Positions 52,330 through 62,858 of a DNA stretch of 64,000 nt are shown here, piece after piece. Position 1 is the stretch's first letter. Each line of letters starts with the position of its first letter. Source of the DNA: an uncultured Pelagibacteraceae bacterium (lineage in GTDB: Bacteria; Pseudomonadota; Alphaproteobacteria; Pelagibacterales; Pelagibacteraceae); the NCBI GenBank assembly GCA_902634885.1, contig CACPLR010000002.1, positions 1-64,000 on the forward strand, in the 5' to 3' direction. Made by a program: the position numbers and the translations under genes. The notes under the pieces are model-generated. The model made no database searches. It was given only the letters and a program-made list of their open reading frames with translations, and was not told the origin of the DNA.

Positions 52330-52800
52330 ATGTTCATCGAAATAATGAAATCAATAGAAAATAACTTTGATGATCCAAAAGTAAATGAGCTTCTTAATAA
52401 GCATTTTATTGAATTAAGATCAGTATCTCCAGAAGGAAGTTCTCATGTATTAGACATTCCAGGTCTTAAAGATCCAACTATTAGATTTTGGAGTTTGTGG
52501 GAAGAGGAGGAGTTAATTGGATGTGGTGCATTAAAAACATTGGAACCTAATCATGGAGAATTTAAATCAATTAGAGTAGCTGACAAGTTTAGAAAGCAAA
52601 AAATAGGACAAAAAATTGTATCACACTTAATTGACCGTTCTAAACAGCTTGGATTTAAAAAATTAAGTGTAGAGACTGGGTCTGGAGAATTTTTTGCACC
52701 TGCGAGAAAATTATTTACGAGTTTTGGATTTGAAACTTGTAAACCCTTTGCTCATTACAAAGAAGATATAAATTCCTGTTACTATTCTTTAAATTTATAA
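52330..52800 (+). CDS. GNAT-family N-acetyltransferase
   Basis: A 156-residue acetyltransferase with LIGCGALKTLEPNHGEFKSI, the CoA-loop RKQKIGQKIVSHLIDRSK and the C-terminal LFTSFGFETCKPFAHY. Related to YsnE-type GNATs. Substrate unknown. The ATG at 52330 is preferred over the in-frame TTG at 52315. Confidence 0.88.
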   Translation: MFIEIMKSIENNFDDPKVNELLNKHFIELRSVSPEGSSHVLDIPGLKDPTIRFWSLWEEEELIGCGALKTLEPNHGEFKSIRVADKFRKQKIGQKIVSHLIDRSKQLGFKKLSVETGSGEFFAPARKLFTSFGFETCKPFAHYKEDINSCYYSLNL

Positions 52801-52809
52801 ATAAGTATT

Positions 52810-53250
52810 TTGAAAAAAGATTTAACATTACCGCATGTGCTTTATGTTGCAAAGTTTATATATCTAAAAATTTATGAAATAAAAAATAAAAATAAAGATT
52901 TAAGCAACATAGATGCTTTTGAAATGTTTATAGGTACAAAGGATTTTGATGAAATTAGTTCAGGTAAATTTCATGAAGATTGGTTTAATAGTTTAATTGA
53001 TAATAACTACACTGATAAATCTACAGGTAAAAAAATTAATAGCGAGACAATGAAATTGCTTGAAATCCAAAAAAAATCAATGATTAGAGAATTACTTAAA
53101 ATTCCTAAACTTTATTATGCTAAAAGTCATTTTCCTTTAGAACTTTCGCAGCGAGCTTTTAATCATCTTTGGCGTGTGTGTGAAAGTTACGAACTTTGGT
53201 GCAAAGAAACCAAACAAGATGATTTGATTTTATTAAATCTTTCCTCTTAA
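52810..53250 (+). CDS. Protein of unknown function
   Basis: A 146-residue soluble protein from a TTG start, rich in Lys, Leu and Phe. I recognise no domain. Its middle has NSETMKLLEIQKKSMIRELL and the end FNHLWRVCESYELWCKETK. The TTG lies 9 bp after the acetyltransferase stop, suggesting an operon with it. Predicted to be mostly helical. Confidence 0.6.
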   Translation: MKKDLTLPHVLYVAKFIYLKIYEIKNKNKDLSNIDAFEMFIGTKDFDEISSGKFHEDWFNSLIDNNYTDKSTGKKINSETMKLLEIQKKSMIRELLKIPKLYYAKSHFPLELSQRAFNHLWRVCESYELWCKETKQDDLILLNLSS

Positions 53251-53289
53251 TTAATTTTTTTTTTCTTATAAATCAGTTAAAATATATCT

Positions 53290-54906
53290 ATGAGATCCAA
53301 GTTCTACGCATTTGTTGACAAAACACTTTTTGATCTAGGTAGACAATTTAAATGGAGTTATTTGCCTCCATTGATGATTTATATTGCTGCTGGAATATCA
53401 GGTTTAACAGGAATAGTTGGTACTTTTTTTGTTAAAGATTATTTAAATCTTTCTGCTGCTTTTTTAGCTGGTCTTGGTTTTTGGGTAGGTATCCCTTGGG
53501 CTCTTAAAATGCCACTTGGTCATTTAGTTGATTTAATTTGGAATAAGAAAAACTATATGGTTTTTGTTGGTGCTTCTCTTATCTCTCTTAGCTTATTAAT
53601 TATGTACGGATTAATTATACACACTGAGTGGATGTCAACAATTTTAACTGTCGAGACTTGGTTTGTAATCAGCGTTTTATTGTCTCCAATTGGATACGTA
53701 GTTCAAGACGTAGTTGCAGATGCAATGACTGTTGAAGCTGTTCCACTGGTTGATGATAATGGGGAAAATTTTAGCAGGAATGAAATAAAATTAATGCATA
53801 CAACTATGCAAACTCTAGGTAGATTTGCAATAATAGGTGGTACAGTTTTAGTGGCTTTAGCTAATGTAATTCTCTTTAAAGGTGTTGACGACTTAGAACA
53901 AACAGAAAAAATTTCTTTGTATGGCTCAATATATATTTATGCTCTTATTATACCAATCGTATCAGTAATGGGTATATTTTTGGCTTCATTTCTTAAAAGT
54001 CAAAAAAGAAAGAAATTAATTCAAAAAGGATTTTCAGGTTTAGAGTCAGAGATGTCAAAAGAAAAAACAGAAATAAATTGGTGGATATTAGGTGGAAGTT
54101 TAGTATTTGTTATTTTTACTCTAAGTGTTGGTTCATTTAGACTGCCATTTGCTCAAGAGATAGTCTTCTTAGGTTCTATGATAATCATTTTATTCTTAAT
54201 GAATAAATTAATAAAAGAACTTCCAAAAGATTTAAGATTAACTGTGGTTGGAACAGCTATAATAATATTTATATTTCGTGCTATGCCTGGTCCCGGACCT
54301 GGATTATCATGGTTTGAGATAGATGTACTTGAATTTAATGAACAGTTTTTTTCAGTTTTATCACTAATAGCATCTGTTCTTACTTTGGTTGGTATAATTG
54401 TATTAAGGCCATTTATGGCAAATAATTCTATAGCCAAAATAATAATAATTTTATCAATTGCTGGTGCAGTATTATTTTTACCAAGTGTTGGAATGTATTA
54501 CGGTTTTCATAACTGGACATCATCAATAACTAATGGTGTTGTTGATGCAAAATTTATAGCAATATTTAATACTGCGCTCGAATCGCCTTTGGGACAAGTT
54601 TCAATGATACCATTGCTAGCATGGATCGCCAAAAATGCGCCTGCTCATTTAAAAGCAACTTTCTTTGCAGTGTTTGCATCTTTTACAAACTTAGCACTAT
54701 CTGCAAGTTCATTAGGAACAAAATATTTAAATGAAATATTCACGATCACCCGTGAAGTTAAAGATAAAGTTTCAAATGCTATTTTAACAATGGCAGATTA
54801 TTCAGAACTAGGTTTATTGCTAATTACAGTGACACTCTTAACTTTACTAATTCCAATAATATTTGTTAATATTATACAAAAAACAAAATTTAAAACAAAC
54901 GAATGA
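53290..54906 (+). CDS. Folate/biopterin transporter-like MFS protein
   Basis: A 538-residue membrane protein with about twelve segments. The start (FKWSYLPPLMIYIAAGISG, FFVKDYLNLSAAFLAGLGFW, PWALKMPLGHLVDLIW) and QDVVADAMTVEAVP resemble the BT1/FBT folate-biopterin transporter branch of the major facilitator superfamily. Its stop overlaps the MBL gene (ATGA). Uptake of pterins or folates would fit the folate-dependent genes nearby, but substrate is inference. Confidence 0.68.
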   Translation: MRSKFYAFVDKTLFDLGRQFKWSYLPPLMIYIAAGISGLTGIVGTFFVKDYLNLSAAFLAGLGFWVGIPWALKMPLGHLVDLIWNKKNYMVFVGASLISLSLLIMYGLIIHTEWMSTILTVETWFVISVLLSPIGYVVQDVVADAMTVEAVPLVDDNGENFSRNEIKLMHTTMQTLGRFAIIGGTVLVALANVILFKGVDDLEQTEKISLYGSIYIYALIIPIVSVMGIFLASFLKSQKRKKLIQKGFSGLESEMSKEKTEINWWILGGSLVFVIFTLSVGSFRLPFAQEIVFLGSMIIILFLMNKLIKELPKDLRLTVVGTAIIIFIFRAMPGPGPGLSWFEIDVLEFNEQFFSVLSLIASVLTLVGIIVLRPFMANNSIAKIIIILSIAGAVLFLPSVGMYYGFHNWTSSITNGVVDAKFIAIFNTALESPLGQVSMIPLLAWIAKNAPAHLKATFFAVFASFTNLALSASSLGTKYLNEIFTITREVKDKVSNAILTMADYSELGLLLITVTLLTLLIPIIFVNIIQKTKFKTNE

Positions 54907-55898
54907 TATTTAAACAATTTTTTGATAAGTTCTCATCAACTTATACGTATCTCATTAGTTCTGGAAAAGGTAGAGAGGCATTAATTATTGACCCAGTATT
55001 AGAGAATGTTGAAACATATATTAGCTATTTAAAAGAATTAGATCTCAAACTTGTAAAAGTGATAGATACACATATTCATGCGGATCATATTTCTGGCATG
55101 GCTGAATTAAGAGATAAAACAAATTGTGTAACTATAATGGGTGACAAAGCACCAGCTAATGTTGTTGCCATGAAAGTAGCTGACAATGAGAATATCAAGA
55201 TTGAAAATATAAATATTAAAGCACTATTTACACCAGGTCACACGTCCGAAAGCTTTTGTTTTTTGATGAATGATAGGGTTTTTACTGGAGATACTTTATT
55301 AATTAAAGGTACAGGCAGAACAGATTTTCAAAATGGAGATGCAAGAGATGCCTATAATTCTATTTTCAATGTTCTATTAAAACTACCTGAGGACACAAAA
55401 GTATATCCTGCACATGATTATAAAGGAGAAACTGTAAGTACTATTGGTGAAGAAAAAAAACTAAATCCTCGTTTACAAGTCAAATCTGTTGACGAATATG
55501 TGAATATTATGAATAATTTAAATTTACCAAACCCAAAAATGATGGATATTGCAGTTCCTGGAAATCTCAGTTTAGGTATCAGTTTAGAAAAACAGAAATT
55601 AAGTAACGGTTTAGAAAAAAAAGATTTTTTAAAGAAGATAAAAGATCAAAACAGTTTGCTGATAGATTTAAGAGAAAAACAAGAAATCGAAAAAGATGGA
55701 AAAATTGAAGGAGGGCTTGAAATTCCTTTTACCGATATTAACGAATACATAAAAAATAATAAACAAGATCTTTCGAATAAAAATTTATTATTTTATTGTA
55801 GAGTTGGTCATAGATCGGCATTAGCTGTTCAAATTTCGAAAAATTATAATCTTGAAAATAGTCATCATTTAATTGGTGGGATGAAAAACTTAAATTAG
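54903..55898 (+). CDS. Persulfide-dioxygenase-like MBL hydrolase fused to rhodanese
   Basis: A 331-residue fusion. The metallo-beta-lactamase domain (1-230) has THIHADHISGM (H57, H59, D61, H62), TPGHTSES, FTGDTLLIKGTGRTDFQ and VYPAHDYKG, the ETHE1-type order. The C-terminal rhodanese domain (about 240-331) has the active site CRVGHRS with C299. It would oxidise glutathione persulfide or relay sulfane sulfur. It ends 7 bp before soxG of the opposite strand. Confidence 0.87.
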   Translation: MIFKQFFDKFSSTYTYLISSGKGREALIIDPVLENVETYISYLKELDLKLVKVIDTHIHADHISGMAELRDKTNCVTIMGDKAPANVVAMKVADNENIKIENINIKALFTPGHTSESFCFLMNDRVFTGDTLLIKGTGRTDFQNGDARDAYNSIFNVLLKLPEDTKVYPAHDYKGETVSTIGEEKKLNPRLQVKSVDEYVNIMNNLNLPNPKMMDIAVPGNLSLGISLEKQKLSNGLEKKDFLKKIKDQNSLLIDLREKQEIEKDGKIEGGLEIPFTDINEYIKNNKQDLSNKNLLFYCRVGHRSALAVQISKNYNLENSHHLIGGMKNLN

Positions 55899-55905
55899 TA
55901 AAATT

Positions 55906-56490
55906 TTAAACTGACTTAAAACCAAATTCTAAACAAGCATCAGTCAGTGAATGATGCAAAGACTCTCCAAAACTTCTTAAAGCTAGAACTCTAATAACCT
56001 GAGGATTATCAGATATAAAATCTAATGTTATGGTTATTGCGTGGAAAACTGAATTAGAACAGTCCCCCTTTCCTAATTCATTAATATTTAATGGGGATCC
56101 TTTTTTAATTACCTCTCTTGCAAGATTGCCTTCTACCTCAATTATAGTTCTTGAATGAGAAAGATCAGTAATTGCAAAATCTTTATCAGTAAAATCATTT
56201 TTAAAGATATCAAAAATATTTTTTTTATCTGATATAACTAGCCAATTATCTGGTCCCATCCACAATAGTCTTGTACTAGAGTTATGTTTTACTTTTAATG
56301 GATCAGGTAATCTTAAACCATCTAAGTTCATTTTTGAAACATCAATTGTAGAATTTTTATACTTAACAATTTGATAAATTATCAAATTTTTAACTTCTTT
56401 TAATTTAAGCAAATCATTCTCATTTTTATTTTCATAATCACCAAATGTTCCATGTTTATGAATATTTTGTAATGATGAAATGTATGTCAT
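55906..56490 (-). CDS. soxG: Sarcosine oxidase gamma subunit
   Basis: A 194-residue SoxG-type subunit that caps the folate-binding end of heterotetrameric sarcosine oxidase. It has STRLLWMGPDNWLVIS and ITDLSHSRTIIEVEG and a C-terminal RSFGESLHHSLTDACLEFGF. Low conservation is normal for gamma subunits. It overlaps the soxA stop by 4 bp. Confidence 0.9.
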   Translation of the reverse strand: MTYISSLQNIHKHGTFGDYENKNENDLLKLKEVKNLIIYQIVKYKNSTIDVSKMNLDGLRLPDPLKVKHNSSTRLLWMGPDNWLVISDKKNIFDIFKNDFTDKDFAITDLSHSRTIIEVEGNLAREVIKKGSPLNINELGKGDCSNSVFHAITITLDFISDNPQVIRVLALRSFGESLHHSLTDACLEFGFKSV

Positions 56491-59483
56491 GATCGAACTC
56501 TTTTTCCTTCTGGGTCAACATAATGAGATGAAATTATTTCAACCTCTATTGAAGTATTTTTAAGAGGCGAAACTGCAAATAATTTTTTTCCAATCATATT
56601 CTTTCCATCATTTACGATTGCAAGAGAAAATGGATTATTATTTTCTACACTCCAACAAGATGATGAGACATGGCCTAGTTTAGGATTTGGAAGTTTTGCC
56701 TTTTCGTTTTCAACTAAATGGGATCCCTCTGGTATACTGGACTTTCTATCTGTTGGAACTAATCCAACTATTTTTTGCCTATTTTCTAATACGAATGCAT
56801 CTTTACCTAAAGAATTTTTTCCAATGAAATCTTTTTTCTTTGAAACTAATCCATCTAATGAAACATCTTGTGGAATTGTTCTTCCATCTAATTCTGGGCC
56901 GGCAACGTGCCCCATTTCAATTCTTAAAGTTGATAGGGCTTCAGTTCCATATGGTTGATTGTTAAATTCTCGACCAATTTCCATCATTTTTTCCCACATA
57001 AACAAACCATAATTTGACTCAACATTAACCTCGTAAGCAAGCTCGCCTGAAAATGAAATTCTAAAAATTCTTGCTGGCACACCAAATAAATTACTTTCGA
57101 TATAACCCATAAAAGGTAAAGCTTCATTAGAAACATCTAAATCTGGAAATAATTTTGATAACATGTCTCTTGATTTAGGACCAGCTATTGCTGCGCCTGC
57201 CCATTGTTCTGTTGTAGATACAACATTTACATTTAATTCTGGCCATACAATTTGAAGATAATATTCGAGATGAGATAATACATTTGCAGCTTGTGCTGTT
57301 GTCGTAGTCATATGATAATGATTTTCAGAAATCCTTGTTGTAGTACCATCGTCCATTATCATGCCATCTTCTCTCAACATCACTCCATATCTTGCCTTAC
57401 CAACTGGGAGTTTTAACCAAGCATTTGTGTACACTCTATTTAAAAATTCAGCGGCATCTGGGCCTTTAATATCTATTTTACCAAGTGTAGTTACATCACA
57501 TATTCCAACATTCTCTCTTACATTTTTTGCTTCACGCTTTGAAGCCTCTAACAAAGTTTCATTTCCTTTTTTGTAATATCTAGGTCTTTTCCATGCACCT
57601 GCATCAACAAACACTGCATTATTTTTTTCATGCCACTCGTGCATTGGTGTTTTTCTGGTTGGCATAAATTCCATACCCACTTCTCTTCCAACAATTGTAC
57701 CAATAGTAATTGGAGTAAATGGTGGTCTAAAAGTTGTGTGCCCTACTTCAGGTACAATTTTATTTTCAATATTAGAGACCATTTGAAGACCATTAAGATT
57801 ACTTGTTCTTCCTTGATCAGTGGCCATGCCTAATGTTGTATACCTTTTTACGTGCTCGATGGATCTATAACCTTCTCTTAAAGCTATCTCTATATCAGAA
57901 ACTGCAACATCATTTTGAAAATCTACAAATCTTTTTGGATTTTCATTTTTAGGAAGTGGCATACACCAAAATTTATCATGCACACTGTATTTAGTTTCAG
58001 TTACTGTAGGTATTTTGTTCTCATTATTTTTATCAGTTATTTTGCTTGATAATTCTGAACCGGTTTTAAAACCACTTTCAATAGTTTCTTGAAGTGTAAA
58101 ACTTCCATTTGCAGCACCTATTGTTTTTTCTTTTTGTTTAGATTTATCTGGAATAAAAGCATCTATTTTTTCATCAAATTTTAATTTATTTCCAGATTGC
58201 GATGCCAAATGAACAGTTGGCGTCCAAAAACCTGAAACACATATACAATCACACTTAATTGTTTCAGTACTTTCAAAAGATTTTTTATCTTTAGTTAATT
58301 TACCTATTTTTGCTGATTTTACTTTTTTGTATCCATTTGCAACAATTACACCGTAAGAAAATTTTATTTGTATACCTTTATTTTTTGCTTCTTGTACGAC
58401 CTCGGAATCGTGCTCTTCTCTTGTATCTAATATTATTGGTTCAACGTTATTTTTCTTAAATTCAAAAGCAGTTTCATAAGCACTATCGTTATTGGTAAAT
58501 ATAATTGGTTTTCTTCCAACTAAAACGCCATATACTTTCATATATTCTTTAGCTGCTGATGATAAAACTACGCCAGGTGTATCATTGTTTCCAAAAACAA
58601 TTGGTCGTTCTATTGATCCTGTTGATAAAATAGTCTCTTTAGCTCTTATATACCAAAGTCTTTGTCTTGGAGTATATTTTGATTTATTTGATAAGTGGTC
58701 GCCTACTCTTTCAAACATAACCATCATATTATGATCGTAATAACCAAATACTTGAGATCTATTTTTTAATGTCACGTTTGGCATTTTTTTTAGCTCAGAT
58801 ATGATTTTTTCAGACCAGTCTTTTCCGGACATATTATCTATACTAACGTCATCGGTTAATAAGGTTCCGCCATATCTTGGTTTATCTTCAGCAAGAATTA
58901 CTTTTGCTCCATTTTTTGCTGCAGCATAAGCACTTGCTAACCCGGAGGGTCCTGAGCCAGTTACTAATAGATCGCAATATTCAAATTTATGTTCATATCG
59001 TTCCTTATCTTTTTCTAAAGAAGCAACACCTAATCCAGCTGCTTTACGAATAAATGGTTCATAAACTTTATACCAAAAACTTTTTGGCCACATAAATGTT
59101 TTATAATAAAACCCTGCTGGGAAAAATCTTTTTAGAAAATTGTTTATCGCTCCAATATCAAATTCAACTGATGGCCAACAATTTTGGCTAGTTGCCGACA
59201 ATCCCTCTACTAATTCAATTTCAGTTGCATTTATGTTTGGTTCTGAATGTCCATTGATTGTAACTTGAAGTTTGGCATTTGGTTCATCAACTCCTGCTCC
59301 AATAAAACCTCTTGGTCTATGATATTTAAAACTTCTTCCTACTAAGTGAACTCCATTTGCAAGTAATGCCGAAGCTAGAGTATCTCCCTCATAACCTTGA
59401 TATGATTTTCCATTAAAGTTAAATGTAATTACTTTATCTCTATTTATGAGCCCAATATTATTTAACCTGTGTGATTGTCTCAT
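56487..59483 (-). CDS. soxA: Sarcosine oxidase alpha subunit
   Basis: A 998-residue subunit. N-terminal 2Fe-2S-ferredoxin-like region (YQGYEGDTLASALLANG, with GRSFKYHRPRG), then a NAD-binding pyridine-nucleotide domain (LLVTGSGPSGLASAYAA), and a C-terminal GcvT domain (from about 610, RENVGICDVTTLGKIDIKG and GFSGELAYEVNV-like FSGELAYEVNVES). It receives the methylene group of sarcosine on tetrahydrofolate. It overlaps soxD by 4 bp at the start. Confidence 0.96.
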   Translation of the reverse strand: MRQSHRLNNIGLINRDKVITFNFNGKSYQGYEGDTLASALLANGVHLVGRSFKYHRPRGFIGAGVDEPNAKLQVTINGHSEPNINATEIELVEGLSATSQNCWPSVEFDIGAINNFLKRFFPAGFYYKTFMWPKSFWYKVYEPFIRKAAGLGVASLEKDKERYEHKFEYCDLLVTGSGPSGLASAYAAAKNGAKVILAEDKPRYGGTLLTDDVSIDNMSGKDWSEKIISELKKMPNVTLKNRSQVFGYYDHNMMVMFERVGDHLSNKSKYTPRQRLWYIRAKETILSTGSIERPIVFGNNDTPGVVLSSAAKEYMKVYGVLVGRKPIIFTNNDSAYETAFEFKKNNVEPIILDTREEHDSEVVQEAKNKGIQIKFSYGVIVANGYKKVKSAKIGKLTKDKKSFESTETIKCDCICVSGFWTPTVHLASQSGNKLKFDEKIDAFIPDKSKQKEKTIGAANGSFTLQETIESGFKTGSELSSKITDKNNENKIPTVTETKYSVHDKFWCMPLPKNENPKRFVDFQNDVAVSDIEIALREGYRSIEHVKRYTTLGMATDQGRTSNLNGLQMVSNIENKIVPEVGHTTFRPPFTPITIGTIVGREVGMEFMPTRKTPMHEWHEKNNAVFVDAGAWKRPRYYKKGNETLLEASKREAKNVRENVGICDVTTLGKIDIKGPDAAEFLNRVYTNAWLKLPVGKARYGVMLREDGMIMDDGTTTRISENHYHMTTTTAQAANVLSHLEYYLQIVWPELNVNVVSTTEQWAGAAIAGPKSRDMLSKLFPDLDVSNEALPFMGYIESNLFGVPARIFRISFSGELAYEVNVESNYGLFMWEKMMEIGREFNNQPYGTEALSTLRIEMGHVAGPELDGRTIPQDVSLDGLVSKKKDFIGKNSLGKDAFVLENRQKIVGLVPTDRKSSIPEGSHLVENEKAKLPNPKLGHVSSSCWSVENNNPFSLAIVNDGKNMIGKKLFAVSPLKNTSIEVEIISSHYVDPEGKRVRS

Positions 59484-59749
59484 ACTATTTCTTCACTCAT
59501 TTTAGCTGTTTTAAATATTTCATGCGTTGCAGTATCTCTTTGAACTTTAAACCATTGCCTACATCCTGAGATATGATGCCAAAGTTCAATGTGTTTTCCT
59601 CTTGGACTTTTTCTCATATAAACAAAATTATCCCATTCCTCTTTTGAAACTTCTTTGTTAATTTCTGGTCTCTTAACTGTTGCGTCTCCACCATAAGCAA
59701 ACTCTTTTTGCGCTCTTAATCCACAGAATGGACAATTAATATGTAGCAT
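59480..59749 (-). CDS. soxD: Sarcosine oxidase delta subunit
   Basis: An 89-residue zinc-binding subunit. CPFCGLRAQKEFAYGGDA gives two cysteines; later ELWHHISGCRQWFKVQRD supplies a histidine and a cysteine. Family length is about 90-100. It starts 3 bp after the soxB stop. Confidence 0.96.
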   Translation of the reverse strand: MLHINCPFCGLRAQKEFAYGGDATVKRPEINKEVSKEEWDNFVYMRKSPRGKHIELWHHISGCRQWFKVQRDTATHEIFKTAKMSEEIV

Positions 59750-59752
59750 AAA

Positions 59753-61009
59753 TTATGAGATCCAAGTTTTAGTGCCTAAGCCTTTTTCGTCTAAAAGATA
59801 TCCATTTGAAAATCTATTTAATGTAAGATCAGCATTTAATTCATGAAGTCTATCTTGGGCAATAGTATGGGCAAAAGTCCATCCTGAAACAGGAGTTGAT
59901 TTAAAACCACCATAACACCATCCGCAATTTAAATATAATCCCTCAATATGTGTTTTGTCTATTATTGGTGAACCATCCATAGACATATCCATTATACCAC
60001 CCCATGTTCTAAGCATTTTAAGTCTACTTAAGAAAGGAAATAACGCTAACCCACCAGTTAAAACATGCTGAATAGTTGGCAGATTACCTCTTTGAGCATA
60101 ACTATTATAACCATCAAGATCTCCTCCCATAACCATTTCGCCTTTATCAGATTGACTTATGTAGAAATGTCCAGCTCCAAATGTAACAACTCCATCTAAT
60201 ACAGGTTTAACTGGTTCAGAAACACATGCTTGTAGTAAATGTGTTTCAATTGGCAGTGTCATATTTAATTTTTCTGCAAGAATATTTGTGCTTCCTGCCA
60301 CACATAGGCCAACTTTCTTGGCTTTAATAACACCTTTAGAAGTTCTTACTCCTTTAATTTTTCCACCTTCAACATCAAATCCCTCTACTTCACAATGTTG
60401 TATAATATCAACGCCCATACTATCTGCTTGTCTTGCATATCCCCAAGCCACACCATCGTGTCTCGCAGTCCCAGCACTTGGCTGCATTAGTCCTCCAAAA
60501 ATAGGAAATCTCACTTCATCTGAAAAATCTGCCATTGGAATTAATTTTTTAACTTCATCTCTATTTAAAAGCTTTGCATCAATTCCATTTAATCTCATAG
60601 AATTTCCTCTTCTTGCATAAGCATTCATTTGTGCATCAGAGTGAGCTAAATTAATTATTCCTCTTGGAGAAAACATCACATTAAAATTTAGTTCCTGGCT
60701 AAGATTTCTCCATAAGTCCATACCAAATTCATTAAATCTTGCATTAGCATCATACATAAAGTTTGATCTGATAATTGTAGTATTTCGACCAACATTTCCT
60801 CCACCTATCCAACCTTTTTCAATGACTGCAACGTTCGTAATGTTATGCTCTTTTGCAAGATAATATGCAGTTGCGAGACCATGGCCTCCACCACCAATGA
60901 TGACTACATCATATTTACTTTTTGGTGTTGGATCCTTCCAAGCAACTTCCCAGTTTTGATGATCTGTGAATGCATTTTTAATCAAACTAAAAACAGAATA
61001 TTTTTGCAT
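59753..61009 (-). CDS. soxB: Sarcosine oxidase beta subunit
   Basis: A 418-residue FAD/FMN-binding subunit that oxidises sarcosine. FAD motif VVIIGGGGHGLATAYYLA (about 35-52), GGNVGRNTTIIRSN, and C-terminal YLNCGWCYGGFKSTPVSG. It leads the soxBDAG operon and is divergent from fhs, across a control region with two identical 17-bp repeats. The product, methylene-THF, can be processed towards formate by folate enzymes and FTHFS. Confidence 0.96.
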   Translation of the reverse strand: MQKYSVFSLIKNAFTDHQNWEVAWKDPTPKSKYDVVIIGGGGHGLATAYYLAKEHNITNVAVIEKGWIGGGNVGRNTTIIRSNFMYDANARFNEFGMDLWRNLSQELNFNVMFSPRGIINLAHSDAQMNAYARRGNSMRLNGIDAKLLNRDEVKKLIPMADFSDEVRFPIFGGLMQPSAGTARHDGVAWGYARQADSMGVDIIQHCEVEGFDVEGGKIKGVRTSKGVIKAKKVGLCVAGSTNILAEKLNMTLPIETHLLQACVSEPVKPVLDGVVTFGAGHFYISQSDKGEMVMGGDLDGYNSYAQRGNLPTIQHVLTGGLALFPFLSRLKMLRTWGGIMDMSMDGSPIIDKTHIEGLYLNCGWCYGGFKSTPVSGWTFAHTIAQDRLHELNADLTLNRFSNGYLLDEKGLGTKTWIS

Positions 61010-61065
61010 GTTTGGATTTTACAGTAAGAAATACATATTTTTCTTATTTTTTATATATATATATT

Positions 61066-61082
61066 TTAGAAGTTTAAAAACC
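61066..61082 (+). repeat. 17-bp direct repeat, copy 1
   Basis: ttagaagtttaaaaacc lies between the divergent soxB and fhs genes. An identical copy starts 24 bp later. Spacing of 24 bp is near two helical turns plus, so two protein molecules could bind adjacent sites. Confidence 0.7.
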
Positions 61083-61089
61083 AAAAAAA

Positions 61090-61106
61090 TTAGAAGTTTA
61101 AAAACC
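61090..61106 (+). repeat. 17-bp direct repeat, copy 2
   Basis: Exact second copy of the 17-base word at 61066. A weaker relative, gtttaactaacc, occurs at about 61134. These look like operators for the divergent sox and fhs promoters, or a small tandem duplication. Confidence 0.7.
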
Positions 61107-61160
61107 TTACAAAAAAGGATAAGAATTCTCCACGTTTAACTAACCAACAAAAATATTCTT

Positions 61161-62840
61161 ATGTCAAAAACTGATATCCAAATAGCCAGGGAAGCTAAAA
61201 TGAAACCCATAGATGAAATTTTAGCTAAAATAAATGTACCTGATGAACCAAATGCTTTCAGTCCAATGGGAAGACATATCGCAAAAATAAATTTAGGGTA
61301 TTTAGATCAGCTCAAAGATAAAAAAAATGGAAAATTAATTTTAGTAACTGCTATAACTCCCACCCCTGCTGGTGAGGGTAAAACAACAACTTCTGTAGGT
61401 TTAAGTGATGGATTGAATAAAATTGGAAAAAAATCAATTGTATGTCTTAGGGAACCAAGCCTTGGTCCTTCTTTTGGATTAAAAGGCGGTGCAGCTGGAG
61501 GAGGATATGCTCAAGTTGTGCCGATGGAACAAATTAATTTACATTTTACCGGTGATTTTCATGCAATTACCTCAGCTCATAATTTATTATCAGCTCTTAT
61601 TGATAACCATATTTATTGGGGAAATAAATTAAATATAGATGTGAGAAGAGTTTCTTGGAGAAGAATTATGGACATGAATGATAGATCATTAAGATCAATC
61701 ATTGTTGATCTTGGAGGTGTAGCTAATGGTTATCCTCGTCAAGATAGTTTTGATATCACCGTAGCTTCAGAACTGATGGCAATTTTCTGTTTAGCAACAG
61801 ATTTAAAAGATTTAGAGAAAAGAATTTCTAATATAACGATTGGGTACACAAGAGATAAAACACCCATATATGCTAAGGATTTAAATGCACATGGTCCGAT
61901 GACTGTGTTATTGAAAGAAGCAATCAGACCAAATGTAACCCAAACTTTAGAAAATAACCCAGCTATAATCCATGGTGGTCCCTTTGCAAATATTGCTCAT
62001 GGATGTAACTCTGTGATAGCTACGAAGGCTGGTCTAAAATTAGCAGACTATGTTGTTACTGAAGCTGGATTTGGTGCAGATCTTGGAGCAGAAAAGTTTT
62101 TAAATATAAAGTGTAGAAAATCTGGTATTAAACCTGATTGTGTAGTCATTGTTGCAACAATTAGAGCTCTTAAAATGCATGGTGGTGCAACAAAAGATGA
62201 ATTAAAAAATGAAAATGTTAGAGCATTAAAAAAAGGATTAGTTAACCTCGAAAGACATATAAATAATACAAGAAAATTTGGTCTACCAGTCACAATAGCA
62301 GTTAATCATTTTATTACAGATACAGAAAAAGAAATGAAAACATTATTAAATTTTTGTAAAACTCAAGGTGTAAAAGCATCTAAGTGTACGCACTGGAGTA
62401 ATGGAAGTGAAGGAACAAAAGAACTTGCAAATAATGTAGTAAATATTTGTGAAGATGACCAAGATACATTTAAATATTTATACGAAGATAAATTATCATT
62501 ATTCAAAAAAATTGAGAAAATTGCTCAAGAAATTTATCACGCAAGTGAAGTAGTTGCTGATACAAAAGTAAGGCAGCAATTAAAAGAATTTGAAGAAAAA
62601 GGTTATGGTAATCTTCCCGTGTGCATCGCTAAAACTCAATATAGTTTTTCAACAGACCCTAATTTGAAAGGTGCACCAACAGGTCATGTGCTACCAGTTC
62701 GAGAAGTTCGTTTGTCATCTGGTGCTGAATTTGTTGTCGTTGTTTGTGGAGAAATAATGACAATGCCTGGATTGCCAAAAGTGCCAGCTGCAGATTCTAT
62801 TAAACTAAATGATGAAGGTGAGATTGAAGGACTATTTTAA
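61161..62840 (+). CDS. fhs: Formate-tetrahydrofolate ligase
   Basis: A 559-residue enzyme making 10-formyl-THF from formate, THF and ATP, or running in reverse to gain ATP. Motifs [20 protein letters not shown] (ATP-binding), [19 protein letters not shown] and [15 protein letters not shown] are diagnostic. Divergent from soxBDAG, which supplies folate-bound C1 units. Confidence 0.97.
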   Translation: MSKTDIQIAREAKMKPIDEILAKINVPDEPNAFSPMGRHIAKINLGYLDQLKDKKNGKLILVTAITPTPAGEGKTTTSVGLSDGLNKIGKKSIVCLREPSLGPSFGLKGGAAGGGYAQVVPMEQINLHFTGDFHAITSAHNLLSALIDNHIYWGNKLNIDVRRVSWRRIMDMNDRSLRSIIVDLGGVANGYPRQDSFDITVASELMAIFCLATDLKDLEKRISNITIGYTRDKTPIYAKDLNAHGPMTVLLKEAIRPNVTQTLENNPAIIHGGPFANIAHGCNSVIATKAGLKLADYVVTEAGFGADLGAEKFLNIKCRKSGIKPDCVVIVATIRALKMHGGATKDELKNENVRALKKGLVNLERHINNTRKFGLPVTIAVNHFITDTEKEMKTLLNFCKTQGVKASKCTHWSNGSEGTKELANNVVNICEDDQDTFKYLYEDKLSLFKKIEKIAQEIYHASEVVADTKVRQQLKEFEEKGYGNLPVCIAKTQYSFSTDPNLKGAPTGHVLPVREVRLSSGAEFVVVVCGEIMTMPGLPKVPAADSIKLNDEGEIEGLF

Positions 62841-62858
62841 TCTTAGCAAATTAAATAT

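Noticed and set aside
61010-61160. Glycine riboswitch between soxB and fhs
   Set aside because: I see no tandem aptamer or conserved G-rich core, only AT-rich sequence and direct repeats.
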